Source: Xestospongia muta (lineage: Eukaryota > Porifera > Demospongiae > Haplosclerida > Petrosiidae). Taken from it: a DNA stretch of 64,000 nucleotides. Of this stretch, positions 1 through 9,300 are shown piece after piece. Each line of letters opens with the position of its first letter. Positions within the stretch are counted from its first letter, which is position 1. The position numbers and the translations under genes are program-made. The stretch is taken from the NCBI GenBank assembly GCA_963693285.1, contig OY848917.1, positions 26,537,745-26,601,744 of the forward strand. The letters run 5' to 3'. The notes beneath the pieces were generated by a model, which was given only the letters and a program-made list of their open reading frames with translations, was not told the origin of the DNA and did no database searches.

Positions 1-885
1 ATAATAGTTGTTGTAGTTGATGACATTTACTATATATATGCTCTAGGATGTTTACCAATATTTAAGACCCTTCAAAATTCAAATAGCTCACAATAATCTC
101 CATACTGCAAACATTTGGTTTACTAAGAAGGGCATATTGCCGATGCATGTAGAAAAGTTAATACATTGTCCTAGTTTAATGTTAATAACTCAAACCTCAT
201 TAGTATTGTATATAATAGTAATACATATACATGTACATATAATACAGTTATAATATATAATATTAACTTAATATTGGGTCTTATACAAAATGTATATCAG
301 TAATATTATGACCTGTTTTTTATAAATAAATTATCTGTCATTTAATATAACTTTTATAACATGCACATGTTTGTATTATAAATTATATATTAATAAGTAT
401 AGTTGTGTGGACATGTTGATAACATACTAGAAGATAAATAAACAAGAATCATCTAAATACTCGAAATGATTTTATCTGTAACATTGTAAGTGATCAGTTA
501 TCATCTTATATATGTAATAATAGATGTACTTTGTTTTCTAGTAATGTACAATATTTATCTTAACAAACATTTTACATTTTGTAAATTTTCAATATTTGCT
601 TGATTAGCGAGACTATAATAAATGTACTTAAGACTCTAAATGATTAATTTGTTGTGATGTACATTAATTATTAATAATACATTTTGGATTCTTTAATTTA
701 TTGACATGAATATTATTTTTTGTTCCTTTAATAAAATTAATAACATTAACTTCAATTATAAATTTATCTGTAAACATATGGCATAAATTGTTCATGAACT
801 GATATCTAATTTTTATTTATTTATTCTGTTCTATAGAGAAATCAACTACTATAATTAAGGTATGGAGCAAAATGAACAGGAGCAG
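1..885. other. AT-rich intergenic DNA with one dispersed repeat
   Basis: No open frame or RNA gene is visible. Bases about 650-800 are a direct copy of about 14095-14235 (same orientation, both containing CCTTTAATAAAATTAATAAC), although the adjacent fibrinogen-like genes point in opposite directions. The repeat is therefore not simply a shared gene 3' flank. Only about 840-885 resembles the true 3' flank of the paralogous gene. Confidence 0.5.
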
Positions 886-2007
886 CTAGCGAACATACAA
901 CTCCATTAGATCTATTGGAGTAGCTTCATTGGGATATCCTTCACTACTACACATCCTTAGTTCAAGATCATCAGTAGTTGATTGATTAAGGGACTTTATA
1001 AACCATGGCATATTAGGAGATGTACAACAGGGATATTCCATGTAATCACATTGGTTACCATCCCAAAGTGGATCATTATAATAAAACGATTGACTATTCC
1101 AGATAGGAACACCAGACTCACAGTAGTAGTCATTACCAACATACTGTGGTGTAGTTTCTAAGCTACCTTTGTTACATGGACAATCCTCCCATGCATTTTG
1201 ATTTTCATCTTGACCAACTACAAATGTCCAAATATGTTGACGAGGGTTCATACCATGTGTAATAGACACACCATCAACATAAGGTCCTTCAAGCGAAGAA
1301 GACCCTCCATTGTTTTGATATATACCATCAACGCCACTGTATTTGTATCCTCTGACTCTTCCACACACTTGAGAATATCTCAGACCAAAATTAGAGAAAA
1401 AAGCTGAATTACAGCCACCACTTGATGGATGAGGTCGGTCACAAAGTGGATAGTTAATATTTTCAAAGTTATAACTTTTTAGTTCATTTGGACAGTTATT
1501 TCCAGGTTCACTCATGTTAATATATCCTACTCTCATCCATCCACCCTTACCATCACATTGACCCTCCATATCACAATAGACAGTGATTAGTGAGCCATTA
1601 GAAGCTGGTATTGTATAGTACCCAGACAAAGCTGAACGGTTACTGTTCAAGATATGAGAGCAGCTAAATTTTAGATATTGAGAAATTTCTTCTAACTGAT
1701 CCAATAGCTCATTGTAATATTGAGTCTCAAAGTTGTTATGACACTCATCAGATATCTCAGCACATATTTTGGATGGATAGAACTCCATGCCATAGTTAAT
1801 GTAATTCTTTCCAGTACATGTAATGTTGTCATCAACAGGAGTAGATAGTACTGTGGAGACTCTACTTAGAACAGAAGTGGACGGATTGTGAACACATTTG
1901 AATAATGAAGAACACACTTTGACATCAACAGTTTCAGTGTAATTTGTATTAGTTGTCAATACAACACCAAATGAGAAAGACAGAACTGCTAAACCAAGAA
2001 GAAGCAT
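886..2007 (-). CDS. Secreted fibrinogen-like domain protein (copy 1)
   Basis: Predicted secreted protein of 373 aa in one exon. The start at 2007 (MLLLGLAVLSFSFGVV) is chosen over a longer in-frame ATG at 2130 because it opens a hydrophobic signal peptide and matches the start of the paralog at 12853. The middle carries a fibrinogen-C-like N-terminal subdomain (SGYYTIPASNGS, VYCDMEGQC, GGWMRVGYINM), then a Cys-rich region (FGLRYSQVCGRVRGY, HIWTFVVG, NDYYCESG, DPLWDGNQC, CCTSPNMPWFIK, ending ELYVR). This whole pattern recurs in uncharacterised secreted proteins of cnidarians and sponges. The calcium-binding C-terminal fibrinogen subdomain is not evident. A 3' splice site (TTATAG) lies just before AGCTGTAACTATG, so a 5'-UTR intron is likely. 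Ligand and role are unknown; recognition or adhesion is only a guess from the fold. Confidence 0.82.
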   Translation of the reverse strand: MLLLGLAVLSFSFGVVLTTNTNYTETVDVKVCSSLFKCVHNPSTSVLSRVSTVLSTPVDDNITCTGKNYINYGMEFYPSKICAEISDECHNNFETQYYNELLDQLEEISQYLKFSCSHILNSNRSALSGYYTIPASNGSLITVYCDMEGQCDGKGGWMRVGYINMSEPGNNCPNELKSYNFENINYPLCDRPHPSSGGCNSAFFSNFGLRYSQVCGRVRGYKYSGVDGIYQNNGGSSSLEGPYVDGVSITHGMNPRQHIWTFVVGQDENQNAWEDCPCNKGSLETTPQYVGNDYYCESGVPIWNSQSFYYNDPLWDGNQCDYMEYPCCTSPNMPWFIKSLNQSTTDDLELRMCSSEGYPNEATPIDLMELYVR

Positions 2008-2099
2008 AGTTACAGCTCTATAAGATGAGCAAATGATAATTATAGAAACTGTTAACTTAAGTTTGTATGACTGAGGATAAAACAAACTGTTATGTATAG

Positions 2100-2290
2100 T
2101 TTTAAAATTATCTCCAGAATACATGTGCATGGTAGAGCCAACAAAAAGATAGTACTATGTGTGAATATTTCAATTATAATTTCTAACGCATTGAGATATG
2201 AAATCTTAAATAGGCAAAAACAAAAGTATTAACAGAAGTCCAACTGGACAGTCTGGGATTAACATATGATCCCCTTCTTTTTTGAACCGT
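2100..2290 (-). promoter_or_regulatory. Conserved upstream (promoter-like) block of fibrinogen-like copy 1
   Basis: This block is conserved with 12363-12540 and 11262-11460, upstream of and near copy 2. On the minus strand it contains TATTTAAG (2205-2212), a TATA-like element in the same setting (GCCTATTTAAGATTTC) as the one at 12429. Conservation in the same relative place upstream of both intact genes suggests a core promoter plus 5' UTR. The transcription start is not known. Confidence 0.45.
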
Positions 2291-2694
2291 AATCATTAAA
2301 AATTAAAGTATATGGTCAGAGGTTCAGACTGTTCCTCTGGACAAGGTCCAAATTTGATTCGGATTATACCTCATTGGACTTCCATATAATTTACATTAGC
2401 TGTCAATATAATATCTCAAACCATATTAAAAACCCTATATATGAGATGATCACAAGAAGATAACTAACAATATTGCATTGTGAGTTATATAAAAACTATA
2501 TGAACAGTTATTTGCATGAACAGTACTTTCAAATGTCCATACAAATTACTATTCATATTAAAATACCTCGCTCCTCCCTTACCATTGTATATTATCACAA
2601 CAGACTAAGAGATTAGAGGAGGCTGTAAAATATCTAAACAAAACTGAAGTGATTATGGTTCAAGATTTGAGAGTAGCAAATTGAGAGACTTCTA

Positions 2695-2934
2695 CACTGT
2701 AAAGTTGATCAATTGTATTAACTATTACATGGTTATAGATGTTGTATATACAGAATGTAAACATAACACTATTTTGATTACTGATGTATTATGAGATTGA
2801 TAGTTTTGTAGCTACATAAACAGTAGTACATTAGTAATGAAAACAGTATTATGATTAATTTTTGACAACAACAAGTTTGCAATTGCAACCTGTATAACAA
2901 AATGATCATTGAATCAACCATTATTCTTACAGTG
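2695..2934. mobile_element. CACTGTAA-ended MITE, copy a
   Basis: A 240-bp AT-rich non-coding element begins CACTGTAA and ends TTACAGTG, with imperfect longer terminal inverted repeats. It is flanked on both sides by TA (2693-2694 and 2935-2936). A TA duplication with short inverted ends suggests a Tc1/mariner-type non-autonomous element. Related copies lie at 3663-3880, 11477 onward and 12557-12789. Confidence 0.55.
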
Positions 2935-2976
2935 TAACTGCTTCAATAGTTAATTACACCAAGGCTCAAAGCTGTC

Positions 2977-3200
2977 ATGAGACACAAAAATCTCAGCCAT
3001 TTTTGGGCTAAATGGGTAGAACTCTATATCGTTGTTAATGCACTTCTCTCCAGTACATGTAATATTGTCATCATCAATGGGAGTAGACAATACTATGAAG
3101 ACTCTGATGAGAGAACAGGAACATTTGAATGCAAGGAATGCAATTTGACATCAACAGTTTGTCAATGAACTAGTATAATTTGTAATAGTTGTAACCCCAA
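2977..3200 (-). pseudogene. Fibrinogen-like gene fragment (5' region)
   Basis: On the minus strand this matches the part of the fibrinogen-like gene that runs from the end of the signal peptide to about residue 75 (compare TCTCCAGTACATGTAAT at about 3045 with 1815 in copy 1). The reading frame is broken, and a plus-strand open frame here is only a shadow. It lies in the first unit of the 0.95-kb tandem duplication. Confidence 0.6.
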
Positions 3201-3662
3201 CTGGACAGTCTGGGATTAGCATATGAGCCCCTCTCTTTTGAACCCTAATCATTAAAAATTAAAGTATATAGTCAGGTCAGAGGTTTACACTGTTCCACTG
3301 GGCAAGGTCAAAATTTGACTCAGATTACAACTCATTGGACTTCCATATAATTTACATTAGTTATCAATATAATATCTTAGACCATATTAAAAACCATATA
3401 TGATATTGATCACAAGTAGATAGCTAACAATATTACATTGTTTAGTTTTATATATATAAACTGTATCAACAGTTATTTGCATGGACAGTACTTTCAACTG
3501 TCTATGCAAATTATACTGTTCATATTAAAAATCCCACTCATCCCTTACCATTATATCATACCAACACAGCTGAGAGAATATAGGAGGCTGTAAACCACCC
3601 AAAGAAAGCTGAACTAATTATTGTTCAAGATTTGAGAGTAGCAAATTGAGAGACTTCTTCTA

Positions 3663-3880
3663 CACTGTAAAAATTGATCAGTTGTATTAACTAATACATG
3701 GTTATAGATATTGTATATACAAAATGTAAACATAATACTATTTTGATTACTGATGTATTATGAGATTGATGGTTTTGTAGCTACATAAACAGTAGTATAT
3801 TAGTAATGAAAACATGCAGTATTATCCAATTGCAACCTGTATAACAAAATGATCATTAAATCAACCATTATTCTACAGTG
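3663..3880. mobile_element. CACTGTAA-ended MITE, copy b
   Basis: A 218-bp relative of the element at 2695. It starts CACTGTAA, ends CTACAGTG, and has TA on both flanks. It was probably copied with the surrounding tandem duplication rather than inserted independently. Confidence 0.5.
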
Positions 3881-3920
3881 TAACACTCCAATAGTTTATT
3901 ACACCAAGGGTCAAAGTATC

Positions 3921-4190
3921 ATGAGACACAAAAGTCTCAGCCATTTTTTGGCTGAATGTGTAGAACTCTATATCATTGTTAATGCACTTCTCTCCAGTAC
4001 ATGTAATACTGTCATCATCAATGGGAGTAGACAATACTGTGAAGGCTCTAATGAAAGAACAGGAACATTTGAATGCAAGGAATGCAATTTGCTACATCAG
4101 TTTGTCAATGAGCTGGTATAATTTGTAATAGTTGTCAATACAACACCAAAAGAGAAAGATAAACCTGCTAGCCTGAGAAGAAGATTGTTA
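3921..4190 (-). pseudogene. Fibrinogen-like gene fragment (5' region), second tandem copy
   Basis: This is the second-unit counterpart of 2977-3200 and extends slightly further, into the signal-peptide region (CACCAAAAGAGAAAGA and GAGAAGAAGATTGTTA match the reverse of the MLLLGLAV coding stretch). The start codon is lost and the frame is broken, so no product is expected. Confidence 0.6.
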
Positions 4191-4344
4191 TTTGCAATTG
4201 CTGTAAAGAGTTTCACACATAATACCTTTCACACTATAATAATGTTAATGCATTATCAGATATGTAGCTGACAAAGTATGTGGTTGAAAAAAGCCTGTTG
4301 ACATGTACTTAATTATTGTATATACATTCATAATTGGCGTAATT

Positions 4345-4548
4345 GCTTTAAAGTATAGATTCAAGCAATCATTAAGTAATCATAACATCTCTGATGTGTG
4401 TATAATTAAATTGACCAAGGCCAGTCATGACCAATAATTGTATTACTGAAGATAAAATTAACTTATGTGAGTCATTTTATTTCTAGAATACTCAAAATAG
4501 TGGCAGTCCCAACGTAAACAATAAATAACACTATGTACCTTTCCTTAC
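4345..4548 (+). repeat. Dispersed ~160-bp repeat, copy 1
   Basis: This copy runs from GCTTTAAAGTATAGATTC to CACTATGTACCTTTC. It is also found at 10852-11009 (same strand) and 14245-14403 (opposite strand). It carries an extra ~32 nt in the middle and is the most diverged of the three. With the copy at 10852 it brackets the whole ZSWIM/EnSpm region in direct orientation. Confidence 0.6.
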
Positions 4549-4757
4549 TATTTTCGCTGTGGCTAACCTACCGATACCGGGCCGGGATCGAAACTTTTCT
4601 TCTTATATTACCGGTAACGGTGAATAAAGGGTTAAATTTGATCGTTGCCTAGCAACTTTGGTGTACGCGATCTACCTCCCTAGGTACTAATGATTAACTC
4701 TTTGTTCACTTTAATGAACTTAAAAAAAATCAATGAACTGATAGTCTGCATACATAT
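4549..4757. other. Non-coding, locally GC-richer segment
   Basis: This stretch contains CpG-bearing sequence (ACCGGGCCGGGATCG, ACCGGTAACGG) unlike its AT-rich surroundings. No gene is seen. It sits at the 3' end of the decayed PHD/ZSWIM gene and may be a remnant of that element's flank. Confidence 0.4.
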
Positions 4758-5703
4758 CTAGTCAACATTTTTAGCAGCAGCAAAACAACTTCTACAGAAC
4801 CAGTAAGTCATTTTTGGAGGTGTAATTACTCCAGCACAGCTAAAATGATACCATTCAAGGCACGAATCACAAATAATTGACTGCTCTGCATTACTATCAT
4901 GAAGATCATGATGGCATATCTTGCATAGCCAAACATCACAGTCTTTCTTCTTTTCAACAACATCTTCAATAAGTTTCCAAGCATCGTTAGTTAAATATCG
5001 ACGGACCAAATGAATATCTACATTCTCATCTAGTCCGGCATTTGGTACTTCCTCAGGACGGCACTCTATTTGATGTTCTTCTATAAGGCCACCAGTTTTG
5101 AAAGCACTTTCAATTTCTGGTGAATCAACAAACCACGACAATATAACTATAATAGTAAGTGTGGACAGTCATAGCAGGACCATTCAGTATTACATGTACC
5201 TCTTTCTTTTTCTGAGCAGTGTTTATGACTGAAACTTTTAGGTTTCTTGGAACTTTTCAATCGTTTAGCTGGTAGTCCAATGGTCGTGCAGTCATGGCCC
5301 TTAGGTCTACCTCTTTTCTTTAAAATATGTGGAAGTTTTAATCCTTTAGAAATACTATAATAAAGTATGGTCATAGTATTATAACTCACCCAAAGAATTC
5401 TGTTGTTTGAGAATCTTAGAAGGAGTTTCAATCTCTGTGTTAATAGAATCAGAGAGAGGCCTTTTCAGACCAACACATTCAGTAGTCTTTGTAGAAAGCT
5501 ATGGTGGCCTTACATGACTGCTAGTACATGTACTTGTACCTAGATTGTAAAATATGTTTGAAACTGTTCTGTAATTGATGTAATCTAACTTACATTGTAC
5601 ATTGTGTATCTGTAAGTGCTCCCCCAAATGAGTTCGTTATAGTTGTAGTATTACCTTGATCACATCCATCTTCACTACCAGAAGTGTCACCATCAGCAGA
5701 ACC
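4758..5703 (-). pseudogene. C-terminal half of ZSWIM/MULE-type gene with AT-hook-like motif and PHD finger
   Basis: Exons read on the minus strand: 5499-5390, 5343-5200 and 5146-4758, with a possible further exon near 5703-5613. Introns are 46 nt (5344-5389) and 53 nt (5147-5199), both GT-AG and frame-preserving. The product has an AT-hook-like KKRGRPKGH, a KERVILSWFVDSPE segment, and a C-terminal PHD finger with C4HC3 ligands (CKIC, CDSC, WYHFSC, WFCRSC). This arrangement is known from invertebrate proteins with a ZSWIM1/3-like MULE transposase core. The N-terminal half lies at 9301-10350 beyond a transposon, and the core between them is missing. The pieces are probably a dead gene, although this half could still be transcribed alone. 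Confidence 0.6.
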
Positions 5704-6002
5704 TGTTAACAAAAGAAAGGATTAATATATTATGAGATACACTGGAAAATTAAATATGTTTCCAGTATGTTGTCCTCTAAGAAACGTATAGGAAACATAT
5801 ATAATAAATTTCTCTATATGTTTCTGTTTAGCAAATTTGTAATTTTTATTATGTTTCCAATATTAAAATACTCCACAATTCCAAAGGTTAGAAACAAATA
5901 TTTTCATTGATAATTAATTGTATATACTTCAAAATTTATTATCAAGCAATAACATAAATCTATAACTTTAAAGGAAAAAGAAAAATCAATTATTTATGGT
6001 CT

Positions 6003-6405
6003 TCAAGAAATTAACGGACTCCCAACTAGTACTGTCTCATCATTGATAGTGTAAGTGCAAGAAAGACCTATCCCAAGAATGTTTTCTATTGGTACAAACT
6101 GGTTGCCTGAACATAACTCAAAAGTTGAGTTACAATACACCTCATAAGGTTTACCAAAGTAATGACGGCTGTTCTTTCTCGCGACAAAAATCAGTCTCTT
6201 TAACGGAATCATCACTAGATGAATCAGATAAACTGATAGAAGAGCTATTATTATTGTGCTTCTGGGGTTGTGATACATTACACCAGGTTCCTGAGTGACA
6301 GTATAATCGTCAATGCTGCTTGTAAGTTTTCAATGAGAGTCTTTTAAAACAATGCCCACAAAGCATGAAATTTGTAGTCTTAGACTGTCTTAATCTCTGA
6401 GACAT
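6003..6405 (-). pseudogene. EnSpm-like transposase remnant (N- and C-terminal ends only)
   Basis: From an ATG at 6405 the frame reads MSQRLRQSKTTNFMLCGHC, then a CxxC...H finger-like segment (FKRLSLKTYKQH) interrupted by an in-frame TGA where family members usually have Arg (QH-stop-RLY). A Ser/Asp-rich linker follows (SSSISLSDSSSDDS). This is the usual N-terminus of animal EnSpm transposases. A possible donor at 6154 follows. The next frame, to 6003, ends with NQFVPIENILGIG and a short tail, resembling the extreme C-terminus of the same transposases. Everything between (the catalytic core, normally hundreds of residues) is missing, consistent with an internal deletion. No functional product is expected. 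Confidence 0.55.
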
Positions 6406-6529
6406 TTTAGAACAAAGTAACCAAGATATCTCTCTTCCACTGTTGCAGTGATCACGTGACAACGTAGCCGAAACGCGCGGGATCTCTATACAGTTTTATC
6501 TTGTTCTCTCTGGCTCTAGAAGTTAGAAT
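6406..6529. promoter_or_regulatory. Probable bidirectional promoter inside the transposon
   Basis: A 124-bp gap lies between two divergent ATGs. It is richer in CpG than the surroundings (CGTAGCCGAAACGCGCGGG) and contains TCACGTGA, an E-box-like palindrome, near 6453. Position and composition are the only evidence. Confidence 0.4.
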
Positions 6530-8540
6530 ATGGCCTATTCTTTCCATCAACATCAACCCAGTCCTAGCTGTTTTGATCAACTCAATGATAATAACTATAA
6601 TGAGTATCCTGAGAGCCTGTCATCGAGCTCATCTAACTGTCACAGTACTGAATGTGATGACTCAAGTCCTGTTGTAAATCCTCCTACACCTCCAAGAATA
6701 GCAGTAAACAGTCGATTGAACCCACTCTCTCGTTTCGAAGATGCCATTGGTCCATCTCAGTCCCCTTCTTGGATAAATGCTAGCGCTTCTTTAAAAACAA
6801 AAGACAACAGTGTTAAAGCTAGTGCCAAAGTTACTACTAGTCAAAACCAAACTGACAATACCACACAGGGTAAAGCTTCAACTGAAATAACTCCCTACCA
6901 TGCTAAAGCTACGTCAGTATCAAGAATTTCTTTAAAATGTAATCAAAAAACTCAAGGTAGTACTAAAGTTAAGGAATCTCCTGTTGTCCATAACTTCATT
7001 GATAATGAACAGAAAATGGTAAATGGTAAAATTGTACACTTTTTATGTTATATTTTTGTAGCATTGGAAAAAATTTTCCAAGAGATTAAAAATTCAGAAG
7101 AAAGGTTACAGACACATATTGAGGACTTGGAAGGTAGATTTGGACAATGTCATGGTTCTACTACAAGAAGAAAGATTTCACCTCCTGAAGTAAGAGTAAG
7201 TTATTTTGATCTGCTGAGGTAAAGTGAGAAATTTAACAGCTTTTATAATACAACCACATAGCTATTATACAATTTGTGGTCTATGGTAATCTCAATTTCT
7301 CCTTAGGCTTTTTAGTTGACTTAGGTATCATGATATGTTTATTCAGAAAGAATACTGTATACTATCCTTATGCTTTGGGGTGTGAAATGTTTTTGATATG
7401 GGGCTAAACTGGAAAATAAATATATTACAGTACTATATTATGTGTACAGTCAATTGATTGTGTATTTTTGAACAAACAGTACACTGTAATTTGTGTCAAG
7501 AATCTCAAGACATTTCCCTTCGTCCCATTATAAACTAATAGTAGGGTTGAAAGGTTGAAAGGTCTGCTCACTAGTCTAAACTATGATTAATTTTTACAGA
7601 GATAGGCAAATATAGTAATATTATTGTGACAATATTGTATGTATAACACTGTTAGTACATATGATCCACTCACACATCATGTTATAGTAACTTTTATTAT
7701 CTAGGATTGTGTACGCAAAACATATTTAGCTTTATACAAAGAAGATGAGAACCTTGAATGGAACTTTAGGTATGAATAACATGACCTCTACTTGTAACAT
7801 ATCTTCTGTATACTTGTTGTAGTAAGAAAATAAGTGACAAAGAAAATCAAATGATATTAAAGAAATTAGTAGCAGAAGTGAAATCTCACTCTCCTGATGT
7901 AGCCACTTCAGTTATTAATGGTTAGTAATATTATCAACCTGAAAGACATATTGGCATATCTGTTGAAATTATGAATTTTATGTATTATATAATGTGTGCA
8001 TTATTAAATATTTTATTAAATATGGTTGTACCATATTACTCACCATTATGATCCTTTTATAGATGCTACTAAAACTTATTTTTCAAGTTGTCACACTAAG
8101 GCAAAACTAATAAATTCAGGAAAGTATCCTAATAAATGTGAAAAACAGAGAAGAAACAGGATAACTAGAGTAAGTAGTTCATACCATTTAATTAATACTA
8201 TTGTAATTTCCATTATAGTAAATGATATTAATAATGTTAGTGTAAATACCTATGAATTTTTACTTTTATTTCAAACACTGTTTTTTAATAGAAGCTACAA
8301 CGAAGACTTACTGAATATGACCGAATAGCTGGCCTATCTGACGCTACTAAAGCAAAGTGGAGAGTTTGTTTCACTGGTGATATGATGAACTCAGAAGAAA
8401 GTGATGAAAATGAAGATTACCAGTTTATTATTCCCACTCTTCCCTGGAGAAGAAAAAATCTAACAAAATCACTGTATGCTTTGGACAAAAAATCTTCCAA
8501 AAATTGTTCAGTAAAAAGTAAGCATTATGACTTAAAATGA
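6530..8540 (+). CDS. Transposon-borne accessory protein, 394 aa, five exons
   Basis: Exons: 6530-7195, 7705-7769, 7823-7920, 8063-8169 and 8292-8540, joined by GT-AG introns with consistent phase (1185 nt). The N-terminal ~150 aa are Ser/Thr/Pro-rich and low complexity. Residues ~180-210 form a probable coiled coil (EKIFQEIKNSEERLQTHIED). The C-terminal part is basic (KQRRNRITRKLQRRL), followed by an acidic MNSEESDENED and a LPWRRK motif. The ending resembles uncharacterised proteins repeatedly seen beside transposons in invertebrates and fish; no enzyme domain is recognised. A stretch at 7019-7061 looks like an AT-rich mini-intron but stays open, so retention there is uncertain. The frame is undamaged although the transposase is destroyed, suggesting recent deletion, trans mobilisation or a retained role. 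Confidence 0.65.
7196..8062. other. Introns of the transposon accessory gene
   Basis: AT-rich, non-coding intron 1 (7196-7704) and two short introns (7770-7822 of 53 nt, and 7921-8062). No nested gene is visible. Bases 8541-8880 between the stop codon and the right subterminal repeats are also non-coding. Confidence 0.5.
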
Positions 8541-9112
8541 AGGAAGGCCTTCCTTCTGATAGACTGAAACCAGCTGGTTATTCTGAATGTGCTTTTCAGC
8601 ATTGATTGCAATGACAGTGGTTATTCAATAATTAATTTTATGAGTCATTTATTCAGTCATTTAAAAAGTTATGTTATGTAGTATATCATGTCATCAAGTA
8701 CTGGTTTGTTGAGAGTATTCTGATTATGTCATTTATTGTTTAAGTTATTTATGTGACAATGACATTATATTTAATTATTTATGATTTACATAACATTTCC
8801 TTTTTTTGAGGACATCATAAATGTATTTAATTTTGTAGTGATTACTTGATGTTTTTGGATTTCTTGTATTTGTAAATAATTATTAAATTCAATAGAAACA
8901 TTAAAGTTTCTTTAGTGAATACAAATAAAAATTTGGTGTTTTCAAGTGTTTCTATATAGTGGGAAACTTGCTCTTCACATGTGTTTCTTATCAAAAGAAA
9001 TCTTTATGTTTCCTTAGTTTGGAAACACCAGAAACATAACAGGATACTTGACATTTTCAAAACGTTTCCAGATGTTTCATGGTCCAGAAACATATTAATT
9101 TTTCCAGTGATA

Positions 9113-9300
9113 TGTATTACAGTGTACATAAATTGGCTATACTATAACTAGACCCTATCCCCTACACTTTTAAACCTTTAACTGAACCTTAAACTGATGG
9201 CAAACTTGGCCATGAGAGGAATATGTATGCATGTAAATACCTTTGTCAACTTCAACAAGAGTGACCTCTTGATTTCTTTTCTAATGAACTATCAGGTCTT
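9113..9300. other. Non-coding remnant between transposon and ZSWIM-type fragment
   Basis: No homology to the missing ZSWIM-type core is visible in any frame. The coding match stops abruptly after LTVDYKY at 9301. The catalytic remainder and SWIM finger were therefore lost, rather than merely separated by the insertion. Confidence 0.45.

Larger units (their letters stand above)
2238..4140. repeat. Tandem duplication, two units of ~0.95 kb
   Basis: Bases about 2238-3190 and 3195-4140 are two copies in direct order. Landmarks repeat at offsets of 944-957 bp: AACTGGACAGTCTGGGATTA at 2241 and 3198, and ATGAGACACAAA at 2977 and 3921. Each unit holds a remnant of the fibrinogen-like promoter, a CACTGTAA element and a broken 5' part of a fibrinogen-like gene. 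The copies differ by scattered substitutions and small indels, so the duplication is not recent. Confidence 0.7.
5740..9109. mobile_element. CACTG-ended EnSpm/CMC-like DNA transposon, 3370 bp
   Basis: The left end reads CACTGGAAAATTAAATATG and the right end is the inverse (CATATTAATTTTTCCAGTG). Both are flanked by ATA (5737-5739 and 9110-9112), a 3-bp target duplication. About 150-200 bp inside each end hold many short subterminal motifs (ATGTTTC / GAAACAT). CACTG termini, a 3-bp duplication and subterminal repeats are hallmarks of the EnSpm/CACTA (CMC) group. Inside are a divergent gene pair: a five-exon accessory gene (plus) and a transposase remnant (minus), sharing a CpG-containing promoter at about 6406-6529. 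The element lies within a ZSWIM-type gene of which pieces remain on both sides. It is probably non-autonomous because the transposase core is absent. Confidence 0.75.

Noticed and set aside
886..2130. Longer start at 2130 for fibrinogen-like copy 1
   Set aside because: The extra 41 residues precede a perfect signal peptide and are absent from the paralog; the region matches 5'-UTR and intron sequence.
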